Below, in pieces: positions 8,869-16,602 of a stretch of 64,000 nt of DNA (the first letter of the stretch is position 1; the number at the start of each line of letters is the position of its first letter). The notes under the pieces were generated by a model. That model saw only the letters and a list, made by a program, of their open reading frames with translations, had not been told where the DNA came from and did not search any database. The position numbers and the translations under genes were made by a program. The stretch comes from Paraburkholderia acidicola (lineage in GTDB: Bacteria > Pseudomonadota > Gammaproteobacteria > Burkholderiales > Burkholderiaceae), in contig NZ_MTZV01000006.1 in the NCBI RefSeq assembly GCF_002362315.1, forward strand, positions 1,302,001 to 1,366,000, given 5' to 3'.

Positions 8869-8928
8869 ATAGTAGAGAGTCCTCGCGCGCGTGACTGTCG
8901 AATTGAGGGGGACTGTGTCGAGTTTTGT
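8869..8928 (-). promoter_or_regulatory. Candidate RstA-like regulator promoter of hydrolase-kinase unit
   Basis: Read on the minus strand, two blocks, ACAAAACTCGACA (8928-8916) and CTCAATTCGACAG (8907-8895), place TCGACA half-sites exactly 20 bp apart. They are followed 21 bp later by a -10-like TACTAT (8874-8869), about 31 bp before the hydrolase start. Both 13-bp blocks and all spacings recur upstream of the DUF535 gene (9867-9926). Direct repeats in front of a -10 box fit an OmpR-family activator, here probably the adjacent response regulator. Confidence 0.7.
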
Positions 8929-8956
8929 CGGGCAGATATTGCGGCGGCGGTCGCCA

Positions 8957-9664
8957 CTACTCCCACGCGATCTTGCTGAACTGATACCCCTTGCTGCGGA
9001 TCGTCTTGATGCGCTGTGGATTGCTCGCGTCGTCGTGCAGCTTACGGCGCAGTTTGGAAATGCCGCCGTCGATCGTCCGGTCGAGCCCGTCGAATTCGAC
9101 ACCGCGCAGCGCGCGCATCAGGTCATCGCGGCTAACCACTTCGCCGGCATGGCGCGCGAGCACCCACAGCAGGTCGAATTCCGCGGAGGTCAGATCGGGC
9201 GTGCTGCCATCCGGCAGCATCACTGAGCGGCTCGCGCGGTTGATCACGAACTTGCCGAACGTGTAGCTATCCGGCTGATTCACAACCTCGGCGGTGCGGC
9301 CCGACACGCGGCGCAGTTGCGCCTTGATCCGCGCGAGCAGGATGCGCGGCTCGACCGGCTTGTGCACGTAGTCGTCGGCACCGAATTCGAGGCCCAGCAG
9401 TTCGTCGAACTGCTCGTCGCGGGCGGTCACCATGATGATGACGCCGTCGTAGTGTTCGCGCGCCTCGCGGCAGATCTGGAAGCCGTCCTTGCCCGGCAGG
9501 TTCACGTCGAGGATCACGAGATCGGGCTGGCGCTTCAGGATGGCAGGCACGGCGTCGTTGCCGTGCAGCACGACGTCGACCTCGTAGCCGTGCTTGCTGA
9601 GATAGCCGGCGACGAGTGCGGACAGTCGGTTGTCGTCTTCGACGAGCAGGATCCGGAAAGACAT
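8957..9664 (-). CDS. RstA-like OmpR-family response regulator
   Basis: The 235-residue protein has a receiver domain (ILLVEDDNRLSALV; phosphoacceptor Asp53 in LVILDVNLPGKDG; Lys near 103 in DDYVHKPVEP) and a C-terminal winged helix (TSAEFDLLWVLARHAGEVVS, LRGVEFDGLDRTIDGGISKL, IKTIRSKGYQF). The end, IAWE, and the LRGV..DGLDR block closely resemble E. coli RstA. I chose the ATG at 9664, where the receiver begins; the longer open frame upstream reads into the divergent promoter region. It probably controls the two matching promoters on either side. Confidence 0.88.
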   Translation of the reverse strand: MSFRILLVEDDNRLSALVAGYLSKHGYEVDVVLHGNDAVPAILKRQPDLVILDVNLPGKDGFQICREAREHYDGVIIMVTARDEQFDELLGLEFGADDYVHKPVEPRILLARIKAQLRRVSGRTAEVVNQPDSYTFGKFVINRASRSVMLPDGSTPDLTSAEFDLLWVLARHAGEVVSRDDLMRALRGVEFDGLDRTIDGGISKLRRKLHDDASNPQRIKTIRSKGYQFSKIAWE

Positions 9665-9866
9665 GGGCGAATCGTTCAAGGCTGACTGGGTTCGGAGGCC
9701 GGCATGGTTCGCGCTGCCTGGTACCACGGCGCTTATCCGCCACTGCCGCTGCGCGGCGCGAAAACGCGCAGTCGGCGTACATGATACCGGGCCAGACCGG
9801 TTGCCGGTTGCCCCGAGTCGGGCGCGACAGCTTAGCGGAGGCTTCTTGCCTGCGCGGCGCACCCCC

Positions 9867-9926
9867 ACAAAACTCGACAATTCTGCGCTCAATTCGACAG
9901 CCGCAGGGGGCACGCGTCGCTAGCAT
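9867..9926 (+). promoter_or_regulatory. Candidate RstA-like regulator promoter of the DUF535 gene
   Basis: ACAAAACTCGACA (9867-9879) and CTCAATTCGACAG (9888-9900) carry TCGACA at 9874-9879 and 9894-9899, 20 bp apart. A -10-like TAGCAT follows at 9921-9926 after 21 bp, 32 bp before the GTG start. Both 13-bp blocks are identical to those upstream of the hydrolase gene on the opposite strand. The 8-bp spacer between the blocks differs (ATTCTGCG against CAGTCCCC), which argues that the blocks are conserved by selection. Confidence 0.7.
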
Positions 9927-9957
9927 CCAGCCCATCGCTACCCCGGGAGGACCACGC

Positions 9958-10923
9958 GTGACGCCATTTCTGGTCGCAAAACTTGCCGCGTGCTCGCTCT
10001 GGATCGGCGATTTCCTGCGTTCGTTCTCGATGATCCGGCACGCCGGGCACAAGCTCTATCCGGACGCCACGCTGTTTCATCGCTGGCGCCGCGTGCGGCT
10101 GTGGCTGCGTTCACTCCTCTGGTGGAACGCGACGACGGTCTGGCTCAAGCGTTGCTCGATTTCGCCATTGCGCGAACTCGTCGTCCGTCATCCGGGCGCG
10201 CTCGAACGGCCGCACCGGCCGTTCCTGCATGGCGGCTTCAATTCCCGCGAACGGCTCGCCGCGAGCCTCGATCACCAGACGCTAACGTTACAACGCGTGC
10301 CGCATCTCGCGCAGCGGATTGCTCGCGAAGGCCACACGGCTATCGCCAGTTTTTCGGTCGGCGCGGAGCGCTGGCACATCACGCTGGAATCGCTCGAGCA
10401 GTTCCAGAGGGAAGGCGACTGGACACTCTGTATTCGCGATGCCACTGGAAGGCGTGCCGTGTCGTGCACCTTCAGCCTCGCGTACCTCGGCGGCAAAATG
10501 CGGCGAGCGCGCCTGTGCGTCGGCTCGGTACAGGGACCGGACGCCTCGGTGAACGGTCGTGAACTGTTTCGCGCGTTGACGAAGCGCTGGTACGGACTGC
10601 GTCCGAAGGTCTTCATCGTCTACCTCGCGCAATGCGTCGCCGCGGGACTGGGGACCGGCGGGACCTTCATCGTCTCGAAGCAGGCGCATATCTATGGCAG
10701 CTGGCGCTACGTCCTGCGCAAGCGCCGCGTGGCGGCCGACTACGACGGCCTGTCGCGCGAATGCGGTGCAGTGGCTAGCTGGAACGGCTGGTTCGTGCTC
10801 GCGCCGCCGTCCCGCTATGCCTCGCGAACCGACAGTGCGACGGCCGGCAACACGTTGCGGCGCAAGCGCCAGTCGCTACGGGAAGATGTCGCGCGGCAGA
10901 TTCAGCGCAGCCTGGCGGGCTGA
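9958..10923 (+). CDS. DUF535 (VirK/YbjX) family protein
   Basis: The 321-residue protein belongs to DUF535, the family of Salmonella VirK and YbjX. Visible features include WWHxx-like N-terminal tryptophans, LHGGFNSRERLAASLDH, LTFSL-like FSLAYLGG, FVYLAQ-like VFIVYLAQCV and the histidine-containing SKQAHIYGSWRY. The GTG at 9958 is chosen because GGGAGG lies 7 bp upstream (9945-9950). In enterobacteria this family is linked to resistance to antimicrobial peptides and to PhoP control; the biochemical activity is unknown. Here it is divergent from an RstA-like regulator and carries its putative operator. Confidence 0.85.
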   Translation: MTPFLVAKLAACSLWIGDFLRSFSMIRHAGHKLYPDATLFHRWRRVRLWLRSLLWWNATTVWLKRCSISPLRELVVRHPGALERPHRPFLHGGFNSRERLAASLDHQTLTLQRVPHLAQRIAREGHTAIASFSVGAERWHITLESLEQFQREGDWTLCIRDATGRRAVSCTFSLAYLGGKMRRARLCVGSVQGPDASVNGRELFRALTKRWYGLRPKVFIVYLAQCVAAGLGTGGTFIVSKQAHIYGSWRYVLRKRRVAADYDGLSRECGAVASWNGWFVLAPPSRYASRTDSATAGNTLRRKRQSLREDVARQIQRSLAG

Positions 10924-10970
10924 ATCCCGCAACACCCTGTACGCAAACAAGCACGCCCCTCGAACCTTAC

Positions 10971-11000
10971 GAAACTTTTTCGATAATTACGTAAAGTTTC
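10971..11000. repeat. 8-bp inverted repeat upstream of fliD
   Basis: GAAACTTT (10971-10978) and AAAGTTTC (10993-11000) form a perfect inverted repeat with a 14-nt spacer. It could terminate the DUF535 message or act as an operator. Its right arm overlaps the -35 part of the putative sigma-28 promoter. Confidence 0.45.
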
Positions 11001-11018
11001 ATGAAAGGGCACCGTAAA
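10992..11018 (+). promoter_or_regulatory. Candidate sigma-28 (FliA) promoter of fliD
   Basis: TAAAGTTT (10992-10999) carries TAAA, followed after 15 bp by ACCGTAAA (11011-11018). This compares with the flagellar consensus TAAA-N15-GCCGATAA: the -35 half is perfect and the -10 half matches 5 of 8. It lies 79 bp upstream of the fliD ATG. A flagellar class III promoter is what fliD would be expected to have. Confidence 0.5.
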
Positions 11019-11096
11019 CCATAAAAGAGGGTCGGCATCCGGCTTCAATCTACGGATACCGCCCGGAGATCTCGCCGCACACGCACGGAGCTTTGC

Positions 11097-12521
11097 ATGG
11101 CCAGCACAACCCCGACTTCCACCGATACCAGCAACCTGCTCGCCCAGGCTGCGCAATCCATCATCAGCGGATCGACCAATTCGTCGCTCGATGTCGACAA
11201 CCTCGTCAAGGCGCTCGTCACGGCAAAGATCGCCGGCCGCAACGCCCAGATCACCAACAAGCAGACACTCGACAGCACCCAGTTGTCGGCAATCGGCAAG
11301 CTGAAGTCGGCGCTGTCCGCCCTGCAAAGCGCGGTCAGCGGCCTCGCCGACGGCTCGGCACTGGCGAAATTCTCGGCGACCGCGAGCGGGAATGGGCTCA
11401 CCGCGACGACCTCGACCAAGGCAACCGGCGGCAACTATGCGCTCGACATCTCGACGGTTGCGACCGCGCAAAAGCTGTCGTCGAATGCATTTGCCAATGG
11501 CACGACGTTCGGCACCGGCACGTTGACGGTGGCCGTGGGTGGCAAGTCGATGGACGTCACGCTCGATGCGTCGAACCATACGCTCGCGGGCGTGGCCGCG
11601 GCGATCAACGGTGCATCGAACAATCCCGGGGTAACGGCGACGGTCGTCAATGCCGCCGATGGGCAGCACCTCGTCGTCAGCTCGAAAGCGACGGGTGCGG
11701 CGAATACCGTCTCGCTCACGGCAGGCAGCGGTGTGGATGCACGGCTGAATTCGTCGGGTTTCAGGGAAGTGAGCCCGGCACAGGACGCGCAGTTGACGAT
11801 CGACGGCAACCCGGTCAAAAGCGCGACCAACACCATTTCGGATGCGCTGCCCGGTATGACGATTACGCTCGCGCCCGGTGCGGCCAACACGAAGCAGACC
11901 CTGACGGTCGCCGCCGACGACGCCGCGAGCACCACCGCGCTGACCAACTTCGTCACGGCGTACAACGCGTATGTATCGACCGCGCATTCGCTGTCGAGCT
12001 ATACGCCCAACGCCGCCGCGGGATCGCAGGCGGGCCCGTTGCTTGGCGACGCGATGCTACGCGACGTCACCAATGGTCTCGCGGACACAGTGAGCCGCGG
12101 CGTCGCATCGGGTGGCAAGACACATAGCCTGTCGGCGATCGGCATCGATCTGCAGCATGACGGCACGCTCAAACTCGACAACGCGAAGCTGCAAACCGCA
12201 CTGACCTCGCACGATGGATCGATGGCTGGGTTGTTCAATACGTCGAACGGCATCGGCGCGTCGCTGAACAAGTTCGCGACGAACTACGTGCAGACGAGCG
12301 GTCTCATCGACACACGCACACAAGCGCTCAACGCCGATCTCTCCACCCTGCAGGATCAGGCGAAGCAGTTGCAGACCTATTCGACTACGCTGACCTCGCA
12401 GTACAACGCGCAGTTCACCGCGCTAAACAAGCTGATGACGACGATGAATAACAACAAGAACTATCTGACGCAGTTGTTTGGCGGCAATAACAATGCGGGT
12501 GCGCTTGCGCGGAATAAGTGA
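11097..12521 (+). CDS. fliD: Flagellar hook-associated protein 2 (filament cap)
   Basis: The 474-residue protein has the FliD_N domain (residues about 25-125: SSLDVDNLVKALVTAKIAGRNAQI, TATTSTKATGGNYALDISTVATAQKL) and the FliD_C domain (about 235-460: AQDAQLTIDGNPVKSATNTISDALPGM through SIGID-like SAIGIDLQHDGTLKLD), with a coiled-coil C-terminus. FliD caps the growing filament and directs flagellin folding outside the cell. It is alone: neighbours are a DUF535 gene and a thiolase, and no fliC, fliS or fliT is in the window. It may be the only copy displaced from the flagellar cluster, or a second cap protein. Confidence 0.92.
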   Translation: MASTTPTSTDTSNLLAQAAQSIISGSTNSSLDVDNLVKALVTAKIAGRNAQITNKQTLDSTQLSAIGKLKSALSALQSAVSGLADGSALAKFSATASGNGLTATTSTKATGGNYALDISTVATAQKLSSNAFANGTTFGTGTLTVAVGGKSMDVTLDASNHTLAGVAAAINGASNNPGVTATVVNAADGQHLVVSSKATGAANTVSLTAGSGVDARLNSSGFREVSPAQDAQLTIDGNPVKSATNTISDALPGMTITLAPGAANTKQTLTVAADDAASTTALTNFVTAYNAYVSTAHSLSSYTPNAAAGSQAGPLLGDAMLRDVTNGLADTVSRGVASGGKTHSLSAIGIDLQHDGTLKLDNAKLQTALTSHDGSMAGLFNTSNGIGASLNKFATNYVQTSGLIDTRTQALNADLSTLQDQAKQLQTYSTTLTSQYNAQFTALNKLMTTMNNNKNYLTQLFGGNNNAGALARNK

Positions 12522-12588
12522 TGCGCTCGGTTCGCCGGTGTCTTCGCGTTTTTCGATTGATCAGTTTTAGCGCGAGATGATGGCAACG

Positions 12589-12628
12589 GTCATGGCGGTG
12601 TGCGATGTACCGCGCACATCGCCATGAC
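12589..12628. terminator. Bidirectional hairpin between fliD and pcaF
   Basis: GTCATGGCGGTGTGCG (12589-12604) pairs with CGCACATCGCCATGAC (12613-12628) in 15 of 16 positions, the remaining one being a G-T wobble, around an 8-nt loop. It lies between two convergent genes and probably terminates both. Confidence 0.6.
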
Positions 12629-12643
12629 TCTGGTCGAGCTTCT

Positions 12644-13846
12644 TCAGATCCGCTCGATGGCGAGCGCAATGCCCTGCCCTACGCCGATGCACATCGTGCA
12701 CAACGCGAAACGTCCGCGCGTGCGCTGCAACTGATACAGCGCGGTCGTGACCAGACGCGCACCGCTCATCCCGAGCGGATGGCCGAGCGCAATCGCGCCG
12801 CCATTTGGATTGACGCGAGGATCGTCGTCCGCAACACCGAGCATGCGCAACACCGCGAGTCCTTGCGAGGCGAAGGCTTCGTTGAGTTCGATCACGTCGA
12901 ACTGATCGATGGTCATGTTCAGGCGCGCGAGCAGTTTCTGCGTCGCGGGTGCCGGGCCGATGCCCATCACGCGCGGTGCAACGCCTGCAGTCGCGAGGCC
13001 CAGCACGCGTGCACGCGGCGTGAGGCCGAAGCGTTTCGCGCTCTCCTCGTTGGCGAGCAGCAATGCCGCCGCGCCGTCGTTGACACCCGATGCATTGCCG
13101 GCCGTCACCGTGCCGTCGGGACGCACGACGCCCTTCAGCTTCGCGAGCGCCTCGAGACTGGTTTCACGCGGATGCTCGTCTTGTGACACGACTAGCGAAT
13201 CGCCCTTCTTTTGCGCGATCGTCACCGCGACGATTTCCTGCGCGAGCGTACCGTCGCGCTGCGCACGCGCAGCCTTCTGCTGACTGCGCAACGCAAACGC
13301 ATCCTGATCGGCCCGGCTCACGCCGTATTCCTGCGCGACGTTTTCGCCGGTTTCGGGCATCGAATCGACGCCGTATTGCTGCTTCATCAGCGGGTTGATG
13401 AAACGCCAGCCAATCGTCGTATCGAAGATATTGGCCTCGCGCGAGAACGCGCTGGTCGCCTTGCCCATCACGAACGGCGCGCGGCTCATGCTTTCGACAC
13501 CGCCTGCGAGCATCAGCGACGTTTCGCCGGACTTGATCGCGCGTGCTGCAATGCCCACCGCGTCCATGCCCGAGCCGCACAGCCGGTTCACCGTCGAGCC
13601 CGGCACGGCCTGCGGCAAGCCAGCCAGCAGCAACGACATGCGCGCGACGTTGCGGTTGTCTTCGCCGGCCTGGTTCGCGCAACCGTAGATGACGTCGTCG
13701 ATGGCGCTCCAGTCGACTTCCTTGTTGCGCTCCATCAGCGCCTTCAACGGCACGGCGCCGAGATCGTCGGGGCGCACCTGCGACAGCGAACCGGCGTAGC
13801 GGCCGATCGGCGTACGAATCGCGTCGCACAGAAAAGCTTCGGTCAT
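12644..13846 (-). CDS. pcaF: 3-oxoadipyl-CoA thiolase
   Basis: The 400-residue thiolase carries the acylation Cys90 (TVNRLCGSGMDA), His356 (GGAIALGHPLG) and Cys386 (CTMCIGVGQG). The N-terminus MTEAFLCDAIRTPIGRYAGS and the block DDVIYGCANQAGEDNRNVARMS are characteristic of PcaF/PaaJ, which cleave 3-oxoadipyl-CoA to succinyl-CoA and acetyl-CoA at the end of the beta-ketoadipate and phenylacetate routes. No other pca gene is nearby, so the gene stands alone. A probable three-part operator for an IclR regulator lies about 165-205 bp upstream, and a PcaR-like regulator is encoded at 21414-22238. Confidence 0.9.
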   Translation of the reverse strand: MTEAFLCDAIRTPIGRYAGSLSQVRPDDLGAVPLKALMERNKEVDWSAIDDVIYGCANQAGEDNRNVARMSLLLAGLPQAVPGSTVNRLCGSGMDAVGIAARAIKSGETSLMLAGGVESMSRAPFVMGKATSAFSREANIFDTTIGWRFINPLMKQQYGVDSMPETGENVAQEYGVSRADQDAFALRSQQKAARAQRDGTLAQEIVAVTIAQKKGDSLVVSQDEHPRETSLEALAKLKGVVRPDGTVTAGNASGVNDGAAALLLANEESAKRFGLTPRARVLGLATAGVAPRVMGIGPAPATQKLLARLNMTIDQFDVIELNEAFASQGLAVLRMLGVADDDPRVNPNGGAIALGHPLGMSGARLVTTALYQLQRTRGRFALCTMCIGVGQGIALAIERI

Positions 13847-14174
13847 GAGATGTCTCCAGTTGATGGGCGGCGCACGTCGTCATGCGTTGCCGCGATGAGC
13901 GCATGTGAGGCAGCGGCCATGCACGAGTCGCCATGGGCGATAGCGCGTATCGGACGAGGCACGAGCTTAGCGCAAGGCGTTGATAAACAGGTTCAATGTC
14001 GATGCAAAAAATGTTCTATATAAGAACATCAAGATCGACTGACGAACATTTAACCCGATGATAGGCGCGGGCAGGAAAGCCTGTCAACCATAGGTACCCG
14101 ATACCCGAAGCAACCATTCCGCAGAGGAGATGGACCGGAAACACCGAGCCTGACCGGCACGGCGCATTGAGGAA
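13847..14174. other. Intergenic region upstream of pcaF
   Basis: No gene is apparent. The part nearest pcaF contains a purine-rich stretch before its ATG. The middle is AT-rich and holds the half-site cluster annotated separately at 14011-14049. The remainder, up to the denD stop, shows nothing recognisable. Confidence 0.5.
14011..14049. promoter_or_regulatory. Candidate IclR/PcaR-type operator with three half-sites
   Basis: ATGTTCT (14011-14017) and AGAACAT (14023-14029) form an inverted repeat around ATATA. A third half-site, GAACAT (14044-14049), is a direct repeat exactly 20 bp from the second. An inverted pair plus one further direct repeat is the operator layout described for the IclR-family regulators PcaU and PobR. 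The only known target in reach is pcaF on the minus strand. Confidence 0.5.
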
Positions 14175-15155
14175 TCAGCGGATCTGAATATGCTCGTCGG
14201 CTATGTAGGCGCGAATCACGTCGGCGAACGTGCGGTCGCCGGTCAGGCCGAGCCGTTCCGCACGCGCTGTGTCCCACCGCCCAGGCCAGCTACCGACGAT
14301 TTTCTCTGTACGCGCGTCCGGCTCCCAGACGATCCGCTGCGCGACAGCATCGCCGGCTACTTCGCGAAGCGCCGCGACCATCTCGTCGACGCTCACCGAA
14401 ATACCCGGCAGATTCAGCGCGCGTTGCGTGCCTAACAACGCTGCATCGATTTCGAGTCCGGCAATCAGGCTCTCGATCGCCTTGCGCGGCGACAGCAGCC
14501 ACACGCGCGTGCTGCCCGCGACCGGACACACCGCGGTCACGCCATTCAGCGGCTCGCGCACGATTCCGCTCGCAAACGACGACGCCGCCGCATTCGGCTT
14601 GCCCGGTCGCACGCTGATAGTCGGCAGCCGCAACACGCGACCATCGATAAAGCCGCGTCGCGTGTAATCGTTTAGCAGCAGCTCTGCGATAGCCTTTTGC
14701 GCGCCATACGACGACTGCGGATTCAGCGCGGTATCGTTCTGCACGATCTCGGGAAAATCACCGCCGTAGACCGCAACCGAACTCGTGAACACCACGCGCG
14801 GCCGATGTCCGCGTTGACGGCACGTCTCGAGCAGCAGGCGCGACGCATCCAGATTGATCCGCATGCCGAGATCGAAGTCCGCTTCAGCCTGGCCACTGAC
14901 GATCGCCGCCAGATGGAAGATCGCCGCAGTGCGGTCGTCGATTGCGCGCTCCAGCACGCTGCGCTCCGCGATATCGCCGACTTCCGTGCGCACGCGGCTG
15001 TCGTCGTGATGCGCAGCAGGTACGACGTCGAGCAGAACCAGTTCGGTAATCGTCTGCGGCTTACCGTCCGCGTCCTTCAGCGTGCCGCGCGCCAGCAGTT
15101 CGCGTGCAAGGCGCTGACCGAGAAAACCCGCGCCACCGGTAATCAATACTTTCAT
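14175..15155 (-). CDS. denD: D-erythronate dehydrogenase (extended SDR/epimerase family)
   Basis: The 326-residue protein has an N-terminal Rossmann motif (MKVLITGGAGFLGQRLAREL), the ATP-independent SDR active site with Tyr150 and Lys154 (SSYGAQK), and SS of TSSVAVYGG. The sequence matches the DenD group of NAD-dependent epimerase-like dehydrogenases, which oxidise D-erythronate to 2-oxo-tetronate. It begins 19 bp after otnI, which encodes the next enzyme, so the two form an operon. The kinase OtnK and aldolase OtnC that complete the pathway are not in the window. The assignment relies on the neighbour as well as on sequence recognition. Confidence 0.8.
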   Translation of the reverse strand: MKVLITGGAGFLGQRLARELLARGTLKDADGKPQTITELVLLDVVPAAHHDDSRVRTEVGDIAERSVLERAIDDRTAAIFHLAAIVSGQAEADFDLGMRINLDASRLLLETCRQRGHRPRVVFTSSVAVYGGDFPEIVQNDTALNPQSSYGAQKAIAELLLNDYTRRGFIDGRVLRLPTISVRPGKPNAAASSFASGIVREPLNGVTAVCPVAGSTRVWLLSPRKAIESLIAGLEIDAALLGTQRALNLPGISVSVDEMVAALREVAGDAVAQRIVWEPDARTEKIVGSWPGRWDTARAERLGLTGDRTFADVIRAYIADEHIQIR

Positions 15156-15174
15156 GATCGAGTTCGTCCTTCAG

Positions 15175-15963
15175 TCAACATGCGTCCCGCAGATACGCCT
15201 TGAGCCAACCTAGCCCCGCCGAAGTCCCTGCGCGCGGCCGGTACTCGCAACCGATGTAGCCGTCGTAGCCGAGCGAGTCGATCAGATCGAGCAGGTACGG
15301 ATAATTCAGTTCGCCGGTGTCCGGTTCGTGACGCTCGGGCACACCGGCAATCTGAATGTGGCCGATGCCAGCCATATCGCGCTTCAACTTCACCGCGAGA
15401 TCGCCTTCAACAATCTGGCAGTGGTAACAATCGAACTGCACCTTCAGGTTCGGCGCGCCGACCGCCGCGCACACCGATTGCGCATCGTCCTGGCGATTCA
15501 GGAAGAAGCCCGGGAAATCGCGTGTATTGATCGGCTCGATGACGATCGTGATGCCTTCGGCCTGTGCCGCATTTGCCGCATAGGCGAGGTTCTGCAAATA
15601 GACCTCTCGATGATGTTCGCGCGATTCACCTGCGCCAATCAGACCGGCCATCACATGCAGCTTGCGGTTACCGAGCACACGCGCGTAGCCGAGCGCGGTG
15701 TCGATGCCGCGGCGAAATTCGTCTTCGCGTCCCGGTAGCGCCGCGATGCCGCGTTCGCCTGCGGCCCAGTCGCCGGGCGGTGCATTGAAGAGCGCTTGCG
15801 TGAGACCGTTTTCGTCGAGACGGGTCTTCAGTTCGGCGGCGGGGAAGTCGTAGGGAAACAGATACTCGACCGCCTTGAAACCGTCTTTAGCCGCGGCGGC
15901 GAAACGGTCGGGAAAGGCGTGCTCGGTGTACATCATGGTGAGGTTTGCAGCGAAGCGAAGCAT
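15175..15963 (-). CDS. otnI: 2-oxo-tetronate isomerase (hydroxypyruvate isomerase family)
   Basis: The 262-residue TIM-barrel protein of the AP-endonuclease-2/xylose-isomerase-like fold begins MLRFAANLTMMYTEHAFPDRF. It contains metal-binding and active-site blocks VIEPINTRDFPGFFL, KVQFDCYHCQIVEGDL, GHIQIAGVPERHEPDTGELNY and YIGCEYRPRAGT, typical of Hyi/OtnI. In tetronate catabolism OtnI converts 2-oxo- to 3-oxo-tetronate. Placement directly before denD favours OtnI over hydroxypyruvate isomerase of glyoxylate metabolism. It acts in the cytoplasm. Confidence 0.82.
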   Translation of the reverse strand: MLRFAANLTMMYTEHAFPDRFAAAAKDGFKAVEYLFPYDFPAAELKTRLDENGLTQALFNAPPGDWAAGERGIAALPGREDEFRRGIDTALGYARVLGNRKLHVMAGLIGAGESREHHREVYLQNLAYAANAAQAEGITIVIEPINTRDFPGFFLNRQDDAQSVCAAVGAPNLKVQFDCYHCQIVEGDLAVKLKRDMAGIGHIQIAGVPERHEPDTGELNYPYLLDLIDSLGYDGYIGCEYRPRAGTSAGLGWLKAYLRDAC

Positions 15964-16006
15964 GGGGGCAGCTCCTTTGAAGCGGTGGTATTCGGCGTGT
16001 GCAGGT

Positions 16007-16450
16007 TCAGCGGTTGATCAGTTCCGGCACGAGATCCTGTAGCTGCGATTTGAACCCGGCCACGCGGTCGTCCAGTGTCTGGATCGCCCGTGCGGTTTCG
16101 CGCGCTCCGGCAGCACCGATGAAGAAAAAATGATCGCCGTTCATCTCGATGGACAGACGTTGTGGCGCGCCGCGGACCAGATCGATCAATGCGAGCCAGC
16201 GGGCACGCGGCATTGCGTTCAGATCGACTTTGCTGGCTTCGATCGTGGCCTGAATCGACTCGGATGTGATGCCTGTGCCGGTGCTGGCGGGCTGGATTGG
16301 GGAGAGTGCGGTGACCGGTATCGTTCCAGCCCAGGCGCTTGCGGTAAAGAGGGCGGGGGCGAGTAGCGCGGCGATCAGTTTGCGGGCTCGTGTCGATCGC
16401 TGGTTAGTCGATGATCCGGTGTGCCGTGTGGGAACGCTTGAAGGGTGCAT
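16007..16450 (-). CDS. Secreted hypothetical protein
   Basis: I do not recognise this 147-residue protein. The ATG at 16450 has a strong AGGAGG 6 bp upstream. A twin-basic N-region and hydrophobic stretch (RARKLIAALLAPALFTASAWA) indicate a signal peptide. The mature part is helical, with QATIEASKVDLNAMPRARWLALIDLVRG, a hydrophobic FFFIGAAGARETARAIQTL and a C-terminal amphipathic helix. It ends 43 bp before otnI, so read-through into the tetronate genes is possible, but no functional link is evident. Confidence 0.65.
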   Translation of the reverse strand: MHPSSVPTRHTGSSTNQRSTRARKLIAALLAPALFTASAWAGTIPVTALSPIQPASTGTGITSESIQATIEASKVDLNAMPRARWLALIDLVRGAPQRLSIEMNGDHFFFIGAAGARETARAIQTLDDRVAGFKSQLQDLVPELINR

Positions 16451-16602
16451 GGTTTCCTCCTGTACGGTGACTACGGACAGATACAGATCGATATCCTCTT
16501 TCGTCACTCACCGAGAAAAGGCACACACCTTTGTCAGCACGCTCCTTCTCTTTTGTCTCTGGAATACCTCTTACCAGCTACCGAAAGCGCTGCGTGCCTC
16601 TC

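Noticed and set aside
16508..16602. Further toxin-antitoxin component after vapC
   Set aside because: The short frames there have no start signal or motif and overlap the promoter of the minus-strand secreted protein.
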